10,100 nucleotides of DNA, from contig JBMNTK010000150.1 of assembly GCA_050945695.1 (NCBI GenBank), positions 1 through 10,100 on the forward strand, written 5' to 3'. The DNA is from Ch71 sp050945695. Its GTDB lineage: Bacteria; Chloroflexota; Anaerolineae; DRVO01. Shown here one piece after another: positions 5,045 through 10,100 of the stretch. Positions within the stretch are counted from its first letter, which is position 1. Every line of letters starts with the position of its first letter. The notes below the pieces were generated by a model. That model saw only the letters and a list, made by a program, of their open reading frames with translations. It ran no database searches and was not told where the DNA came from. Position numbers and translations under genes: made by a program.

Positions 5045-6793
5045 ATGAAAGAGTCCGTTGCCCACTATGTTGACCTTCTAGGTCGGTACCTGGGACCTCA
5101 CCGCCTCAAGGCTGTCGCCCTGGGACTTCTGCTGCTTGCCGGCACCGGCCTGCAACTGGTCAACCCGCAGATCGTGCGCGGTTTCATAGACGCTGCCCAA
5201 GCCCAGGCCGCAGCCAGCAACCTGGCCCTGGCAGCCTTGGCCTACCTGGGCATCGGCCTGGCCAATCAGGCTGTCAACATCGTGATTACCTACCTGGGCA
5301 ACGACGTGGGCTGGCTGGCCACCAACGAGCTGCGCGCCGATCTCATGGCGCACTGCCTTTCCCTGGATATGCCCTTCCACAAGACGCACACCCCGGGAAA
5401 CATGATCGAGCGCGTGGATGGAGACGTGCTCTCCCTGGCGAACTTCTTCTCCCAGTTCGTCGTGCGCCTGCTGGGCAGTGCCCTCATGCTGATCGGGATC
5501 CTGGTGGTCCTGTTCCTGGAGGACTGGCGGGTAGGGTTGGGGCTGGCGCTCTTCGCCCTGGCATCTCTGATCATGCTGGCCAAGGTGCGCTCCTTTGCCG
5601 TGGAGGCTTCCGCTGCCGAGCGAGAGGCCAGTGCCCACCTGTTTGGCTTCATCGAGGAGCGCCTCTCCGGGCTGGACGACATCCGGGCTAACGGCGCCGG
5701 GCCCTACACCATGCGCCGCTTCCATCAGGTGGTGCGCGACTTCACCAATCGCACCGAGCGAGCCTGGCTGCGCCGGGCTGTCATCTGGGTCATGTCCATG
5801 GGCCTGTTTGGCGCGGGCCGGGTGCTGGCCCTGGTGCTGGGGGCCGCCCTCTTCCTGTCGGGCGCCTTCACCATCGGGACGGTCTACCTGGTGCTGCACT
5901 ACATGCTCATGCTCTTCCGGCCCATCGAGCAGCTCACTCAGCAGCTGCAGGACCTGCAGAAGGCAATCGCCGGCATTGGCCGGGTGAGCGAGCTGATGGC
6001 GATGGAGCCGGTGATACGGGACGGCGATGGCGGCTCGCTTCCCGCCGGTCCCCTGAGCCTGGAGTTCGAGGACGTGCACTTCGTCTACGAGGACGGCGAT
6101 GAGCCCGTGCTGACCGGCGTGAGCTTCCGCCTGGAGCCGGGCCGCAAGCTCGGCCTCCTGGGGCGCACGGGCTGCGGCAAGACCACTCTAAGCCGGCTGC
6201 TCTTCCGGCTCTACGACCCTACTGACGGGGTGGTACGGCTGGGTGGGCAGGAGCTGACCGGCCTCAAGCTCGAGGAACTGCGCCGGCGGGTGGGCATCGT
6301 CACCCAGGAGGTGCAGCTCTTCGAGGCCACCCTGCGGGACAACCTCACCCTGTTCGACCGCACCGTGCCGGACGAGAAGCTCCTGGCCGTGCTCGAGGAC
6401 TTGGGGCTGACGGAGTGGCTCGCCTCACTGCCCGAGGGGCTGGATACCCGCTTGGGCACCGGTGGCCGGGGCGTCTCCGCTGGAGAGGCCCAGGTACTGG
6501 CCTTGGCGCGGGTGTTCCTGCGCGATCCCAGCCTCATCATCATGGATGAGCCCTCCTCGCGGCTGGATCCGGCCACGGAGGCCATCGTCGAGCGCGGGAT
6601 CCAGCGGCTGTTTCAGGATCGGACAGCCATCGTCATCGCCCACCGGCTGGCGACGGTGCAGCGGGTGGATGAGATCATGATCATGGAAGACGGCCGTGTC
6701 CTAGAGCACGGCGAGCGGGCGGCCCTGGCCGCCAACCCGGCCAGCCGGTTCAGCTACCTGTTGCGCACGGGTATGGAGGAGTCGTTTGCATGA
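5045..6793 (+). CDS. Heterodimeric ABC exporter, half-transporter with degenerate signature motif
   Basis: The 582-aa protein has an N-terminal exporter-type membrane domain (about six helices, residues ~20-310) and a C-terminal ATPase. It carries Walker A GRTGCGKT (K379), Q-loop Q421, Walker B LIIMDE (D501, catalytic E502), D-loop SRLD and H-loop H533. The signature is VSAGE (477-481) instead of LSGGQ. It thus has a complete set of catalytic residues but a poor signature, and needs a partner to form a working ATP site. This is the pattern of the consensus-Walker half of a type IV heterodimeric exporter such as BmrCD or TM287/288, which pump drugs, lipids or peptides outward. The frame is open back to a GTG at 4925, inside the leader hairpin. 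I choose ATG 5045, which has GGAG 9 nt upstream and starts the typical N-terminal elbow; ATG 5030 is the alternative. The next gene overlaps by 4 nt. Confidence 0.9.
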   Translation: MKESVAHYVDLLGRYLGPHRLKAVALGLLLLAGTGLQLVNPQIVRGFIDAAQAQAAASNLALAALAYLGIGLANQAVNIVITYLGNDVGWLATNELRADLMAHCLSLDMPFHKTHTPGNMIERVDGDVLSLANFFSQFVVRLLGSALMLIGILVVLFLEDWRVGLGLALFALASLIMLAKVRSFAVEASAAEREASAHLFGFIEERLSGLDDIRANGAGPYTMRRFHQVVRDFTNRTERAWLRRAVIWVMSMGLFGAGRVLALVLGAALFLSGAFTIGTVYLVLHYMLMLFRPIEQLTQQLQDLQKAIAGIGRVSELMAMEPVIRDGDGGSLPAGPLSLEFEDVHFVYEDGDEPVLTGVSFRLEPGRKLGLLGRTGCGKTTLSRLLFRLYDPTDGVVRLGGQELTGLKLEELRRRVGIVTQEVQLFEATLRDNLTLFDRTVPDEKLLAVLEDLGLTEWLASLPEGLDTRLGTGGRGVSAGEAQVLALARVFLRDPSLIIMDEPSSRLDPATEAIVERGIQRLFQDRTAIVIAHRLATVQRVDEIMIMEDGRVLEHGERAALAANPASRFSYLLRTGMEESFA

Positions 6794-8622
6794 GGACCAT
6801 CCGGTACTCCTTTGAGCTGTTTCGATACTGCCTCAAGCTACTGATACTGAATAGCTCTGTCTGGAGCCTGTGGCACCTGCTGCCCATCCTGATCGGGGTC
6901 CTGACGGCCGCCTTCTTCGATACCCTCTCTGGGCAGTCGGAGGCGGGCCTCAACGTGTGGACGCTGGTGGCCCTGATAGGGATCGTCTATGCCGCTCGGC
7001 TGGGGGCGTTCGCGGGCGGACTGCGCTGGTGGGTCCGGTTCTGGTTCACGCTGCTGGCGCTTCTGCGGCGGAACCTCCTGCACTGGACGCTGCTGGGGCC
7101 GGGGTCGCACCCGCTGCCGGAATCGCCCAGCGAGTCGGTCACCCGATTTCGGGATGACGCCAACGACGTGGCCGAGTACGGCGATGCCTGGGTGGACTTC
7201 ACGGGTATCGTGCTCTACACCCTGGTCGCCCTGGTCATCATGTTGCGCATAGACGCCCTCATGACGGTGGTAGTCTCGGTTCCGGTGCTGAGCATGGCGC
7301 TCATCTCTAACCGGATGAGTGGCCGACTGCGCCGCTACCGCCGGGCTCATCGCGAGGCTACCAGCCGGGTGACGGGCTTCATCGGTGAGGCCTTCGGGGC
7401 CGCTCAGGCCATCAAGGTGGGCACGGCCGAGAAGCCGGTTCTCAACTACTTCCGGGAGCTGAGCGAGGAGCGGCGTCGGGCGGCCCTCAAGGACGTGGTC
7501 TTCGGCGAGCTGACCAACGCCATCAACGCCAACGTGGTGGACGTGAGCATCGCCGGGGTGCTCCTGCTGGCCGGTGGAGCCATGAGTGCTGGCCGCTTCA
7601 CGGTGGGTGAGTTCGCCCTCTTCGTGGAGTACCTGACGGCCATCTCCGGCAACATGCGCTACTTCGGGTACATGCTCGTGCGCCACAAGCGCGTTCAGGT
7701 GGCCTACGACCGCCTGAGCGGCTTCATCGACGGCGCCCCCGAGGGCACCTTGATAGAGCACGGCGACCTGTACCTGGATAGCGACCCGCCGGAGCTGGAG
7801 CCTGTGTCCCTCGACGGTGACCGGCACCTGGAGGTGTTGGAGGCCAAGGGCCTCACCTACCGGTACCCAAGCACCGGAAAGGGGATCGAGGACGTGGATC
7901 TCCGGCTGGAGCGGGGTTCGTTCACCGTGATCACCGGCCGAATCGGCTCGGGTAAGACCACGCTGCTCAAGGCGCTCCTGGGCCTGGTGCCCAAGGATTC
8001 CGGGCAGGTGTACTGGAACGGGGAACCTGTCGCTGACCCTGCCACATTCCTCGTGCCGCCGCGCGCCGCCTACACGCCACAGACGCCGCTTCTGGTGAGC
8101 GAGTCGCTCCGGGACAACATCCTCATGGGGCTGCCTCAGGATCCAGAAGTACTGGCCCAGGCCATTCGGGCTGCCGTGCTAGAGGACGACGTGGCGAACA
8201 TGGAGCACGGGCTGGAGACGCTGGTGGGCCCGCGCGGTGTCAGGCTCTCCGGAGGCCAGATGCAGCGGACTGCGGCCGCGCGCATGTTCGTGCGCCGACC
8301 GGAGCTGCTGGTCTTCGACGACCTCTCCAGCGCCCTGGACGTGGACACGGAACGCCAGCTCTGGGAGCGGCTCTTCCAGGCCAGCGCGGTGGACGGCTAT
8401 GCCCCCACCTGTCTGGTGGTATCGCATCGGCGGCCGGCCTTGCGCCGCGCCGACCACATCATCGTGCTCAAGGACGGTCGCGTCGAGGCCCAGGGCACGT
8501 TGGATGAGCTGCTGCAGACCTGCGATGAGATGCGGTGTCTGTGGCATGGAGACGCTGATGAGCCACAGAGCCACAAAGACACAGAGATGGTTAGGGAACC
8601 GCTGATCGAGGTTGGCGGATAG
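6790..8622 (+). CDS. Heterodimeric ABC exporter, half-transporter with degenerate catalytic site
   Basis: The 610-aa protein has the same layout: exporter membrane domain (~residues 25-310), then an ATPase. It carries Walker A GRIGSGKT (K389), Q-loop Q431, a canonical signature LSGGQ (486-490), Walker B LLVFDD and H-loop H546. The residue after the Walker B Asp is Asp (D511) instead of the catalytic Glu, so its own site should be weakly or not hydrolytic. Its intact LSGGQ completes the active site of the upstream protein. It starts at ATG 6790, overlapping the previous stop as ATGA, with GGAGGAG 8 nt before it, so the two are translationally coupled and likely made in equal amounts. The C-terminal ~20 residues (from E591) are encoded by one arm of an inverted repeat and its spacer and look foreign to the family. 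Substrate unknown. Confidence 0.9.
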   Translation: MRTIRYSFELFRYCLKLLILNSSVWSLWHLLPILIGVLTAAFFDTLSGQSEAGLNVWTLVALIGIVYAARLGAFAGGLRWWVRFWFTLLALLRRNLLHWTLLGPGSHPLPESPSESVTRFRDDANDVAEYGDAWVDFTGIVLYTLVALVIMLRIDALMTVVVSVPVLSMALISNRMSGRLRRYRRAHREATSRVTGFIGEAFGAAQAIKVGTAEKPVLNYFRELSEERRRAALKDVVFGELTNAINANVVDVSIAGVLLLAGGAMSAGRFTVGEFALFVEYLTAISGNMRYFGYMLVRHKRVQVAYDRLSGFIDGAPEGTLIEHGDLYLDSDPPELEPVSLDGDRHLEVLEAKGLTYRYPSTGKGIEDVDLRLERGSFTVITGRIGSGKTTLLKALLGLVPKDSGQVYWNGEPVADPATFLVPPRAAYTPQTPLLVSESLRDNILMGLPQDPEVLAQAIRAAVLEDDVANMEHGLETLVGPRGVRLSGGQMQRTAAARMFVRRPELLVFDDLSSALDVDTERQLWERLFQASAVDGYAPTCLVVSHRRPALRRADHIIVLKDGRVEAQGTLDELLQTCDEMRCLWHGDADEPQSHKDTEMVREPLIEVGG

Positions 8623-8663
8623 GTGATACCCTTCCCTGCTCCGTGTCTCCGTGACTCTGTGGC
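8562..8663. repeat. Imperfect inverted repeat of the 'ccacaaagacac' type, overlapping the ABC gene end
   Basis: The left arm (8562-8586) and right arm (8639-8663) are reverse complements at 21 of 25 positions, with a 52-nt spacer that holds the ABC stop codon. The arms are built on short units like CCACAAAGACACAGAG and CTCTGTGGC. From general knowledge, sequences of this style recur as dispersed elements in several environmental bacterial genomes. Only one copy lies in this window, so multiplicity is unproven. A 10-bp palindrome TGTGGCCACA (8658-8667) sits at the right edge. The RNA could fold into a long stem between the exporter and acetyltransferase genes and lower expression of the latter or terminate it partly. 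Confidence 0.6.
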
Positions 8664-8683
8664 CACAAAGAAGGAGGATGACG

Positions 8684-10033
8684 TTGGTTACGACAGAGAG
8701 GCAAGACATCGAGATCATCCGTGACCTAGGAGACGGGCTCATCCTCCGGCGGGGCCGGCGTGAGGACGCCGAGGCACTGGCCAAGCTCAACTCCGAGGTC
8801 TTCTGCAACCGCGAAACCCGGGAGCCTGACCAGCACATCGCTGCCTGGACGCGGGACCTGCTCACCCGGCCCCACCCCACCGTCCGGCCCGAGGACTACA
8901 TCGTGGTCCAGCGCGAGGATGGGGAACCGGTGTCGGCGATGGTGCTCATCTCCCAGACCTGGACCTACGAGGACGTCCAGTTCGGTGTGGGCCGGCCCGA
9001 GATCGTGGTCACCCACCCCGACTACCGCCGGCGAGGGTTGGTGCGGGCCCAGTTCGAGGTGGTGCACCAGTGGAGCGCTGAGCGCGGCCACTTGGTGCAG
9101 GGCATCACCGGCATTCCCAACTTCTACCGCCAGTTCGGCTATGAGATGACCATGGAGCTGGGGGGATGGCGAAGCGGTGCTGTGGGCAACATACCTCAGC
9201 TCAAGGAAGGGCAAGAGGAGCCTTTCACCGTCCGCCCAGCCACCGAGGACGATCTGTCGTTCATCACCCAGGTCTACGCCTACGGGCAGCGACGTTCCTT
9301 GGTGTCCTGCGTCCGCGATGAAGAGGTATGGCGCCTGGAGCTCAATGGCCGCAGCGAGATGAGCAGCGAGTGCGGGCTACTGCGGGTGATCGAGCGGGCC
9401 GGGGGCGAGCGGGTGGGGTTCCTGGCTCATGGCCCCCGTCTCTCCAGGAACGACCTCTACGTGTTCTTCTACGAGCTCAAGGAGGGAGTGTCCTGGTTGG
9501 CGGTGACCCCTTCCGTGCTGCGCTACATCAAGCGGGCCGGTGAGGAGTTGGCGGCAGCCGATGGGAAGCAGGCCTTCCACACCTTCTCTCTGAACCTGGG
9601 TGGCCAGCATCCTGCCTACGAGGCGGCTCGGTCGTCGCTGCCGGCCAGCGGTGAACCCTACGGCTGGTACCTGCGCGTTCCGGACTTGCCCAAGTTCCTC
9701 ATGCACATCCGGCCGGTGCTGGAGCGGCGCTTGGCCAGCTCCATCGCTGCCGGGCACACGGGAGAGCTCAAGGTCAGCTTCTACCGCGGTGGGCTGAGGT
9801 TCGTCTTCGAGGAGGGACGCCTGGAGATGGTGGAGTCCTGGCAGCCCACCCCCGACGATGGCGGGGCGGCCGGCTTCACCGGGCTCACCTTCCTGCACCT
9901 GGTGTTCGGCTATCGAACCGTAGAGGAGCTGCACCACATCTTTCCGGATACCGCTACTTGGGGTAACGAGGCCAGGGTTCTCCTGCAGGCCCTCTTCCCC
10001 AAGAAGCCCTCGACGGTGTGGGCGTTGTCGTAG
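8684..10033 (+). CDS. Eis-like GNAT N-acetyltransferase with C-terminal SCP2-like domain
   Basis: The 449-aa protein has three parts. The first is an N-terminal GNAT domain (~15-165) with the acetyl-CoA loop VTHPDYRRRGLV (~109-120) and the GIPNFYRQFGYE stretch (~143-154) that recalls the Y-x-x-FGY signature of Eis proteins. The second is a divergent GNAT-like domain (~180-300). The third is a C-terminal region (~325-449; DLPKFLMHIRPVLERRL, GELKVSFYRGGL, LTFLHLVFGYR) of the SCP2-like type. Eis enzymes acetylate amines on aminoglycosides and other substrates in the cytoplasm; the substrate here is unknown. The AGGAGG site (8672-8677) touches the ATG at 8678, leaving no spacer. TTG at 8684 is in frame with 6 nt spacing, so I prefer it; ATG 8678 and GTG 8651 (inside the repeat) are the alternatives. 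It follows the exporter pair by 61 nt and probably belongs to the same unit, though the repeat between them may weaken coupling. Confidence 0.82.
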   Translation: MVTTERQDIEIIRDLGDGLILRRGRREDAEALAKLNSEVFCNRETREPDQHIAAWTRDLLTRPHPTVRPEDYIVVQREDGEPVSAMVLISQTWTYEDVQFGVGRPEIVVTHPDYRRRGLVRAQFEVVHQWSAERGHLVQGITGIPNFYRQFGYEMTMELGGWRSGAVGNIPQLKEGQEEPFTVRPATEDDLSFITQVYAYGQRRSLVSCVRDEEVWRLELNGRSEMSSECGLLRVIERAGGERVGFLAHGPRLSRNDLYVFFYELKEGVSWLAVTPSVLRYIKRAGEELAAADGKQAFHTFSLNLGGQHPAYEAARSSLPASGEPYGWYLRVPDLPKFLMHIRPVLERRLASSIAAGHTGELKVSFYRGGLRFVFEEGRLEMVESWQPTPDDGGAAGFTGLTFLHLVFGYRTVEELHHIFPDTATWGNEARVLLQALFPKKPSTVWALS

Positions 10034-10064
10034 GGGGAGGCTGGAGAGCGAGAGCCCTCACCCA

Positions 10065-10089
10065 CGGCATTCGGCGAAGCCGAATGCCG
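10065..10089 (+). terminator. Hairpin after the acetyltransferase gene, possible terminator or repeat edge
   Basis: CGGCATTCGGC (10065-10075) pairs perfectly with GCCGAATGCCG (10079-10089) around a GAA loop, 31 nt past the stop codon. No T-run follows; instead the sequence continues as a CT-rich GTCCCTCTCCC run to the window end. It could be a terminator or the start of a dispersed repeat cut by the window edge. Confidence 0.5.
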
Positions 10090-10100
10090 GTCCCTCTCCC

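Noticed and set aside
207..9937. Many long open frames antisense to, or in other frames of, the large genes
   Set aside because: They are typical shadows in GC-rich DNA: Arg/Pro/Gly/Ser-rich or Gln/His-rich products without domains or ribosome sites.
1..10100. CRISPR array, tRNA, rRNA, transposase or phage genes
   Set aside because: No regularly spaced direct repeats, cloverleaf-like sequence, or recognisable transposase or phage protein is seen on either strand.

Overview
This is a GC-rich bacterial window from a tightly packed genome with short intergenic gaps. It holds one gene fragment, six complete protein genes, and one very small ORF that I read as a leader peptide. Gene styles (Gfo/Idh/MocA oxidoreductase, GH32 with an N-terminal sandwich domain, an Eis-like three-part acetyltransferase, heterodimeric ABC exporters) and a 'ccacaaagacac'-type inverted repeat would suit a Chloroflexota (Anaerolineae-like) genome or metagenome bin. 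That placement is a low-confidence inference; no rRNA or tRNA is present to test it.

Left part (1-4678), carbohydrate-related. The 3' end of a transaldolase gene (+) meets a multi-pass membrane glycosyltransferase gene (-) across a 26-nt perfect palindrome that can terminate both. A 219-bp divergent gap then leads to a Gfo/Idh/MocA dehydrogenase and a GH32 beta-fructosidase, both on + and separated by a 36-nt perfect palindrome. Together they suggest sugar or fructan use, but no sugar uptake system is in view.

Right part (4679-10100), apparent drug or toxin defence. It starts with a 366-nt leader region. In order this has an extended -10 promoter, a near-perfect Shine-Dalgarno, a 30-residue GTG-started ORF, alternative hairpins, and a strong intrinsic terminator with a U-tract about 57 nt before the next gene. 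Two translationally coupled ABC half-exporters follow (ATGA overlap). Their NBD defects are complementary: the first has a good Walker B Glu but a degenerate signature, and the second has a good LSGGQ but Asp in place of the catalytic Glu. This is the hallmark of an asymmetric heterodimer of the BmrCD / TM287-288 type. The last gene is an Eis-like GNAT acetyltransferase. A dispersed-type inverted repeat sits at the second ABC gene/GNAT junction and supplies the last ~20 residues of that transporter.

The main discovery candidate is the leader. Its layout matches ribosome-mediated transcription attenuation of a multidrug ABC exporter, as known for bmrB-bmrCD in Bacillus subtilis, but with an unrecognised peptide and coupled here to a probable antibiotic-type acetyltransferase. 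The layout is read directly from sequence; the regulatory function is inferred.
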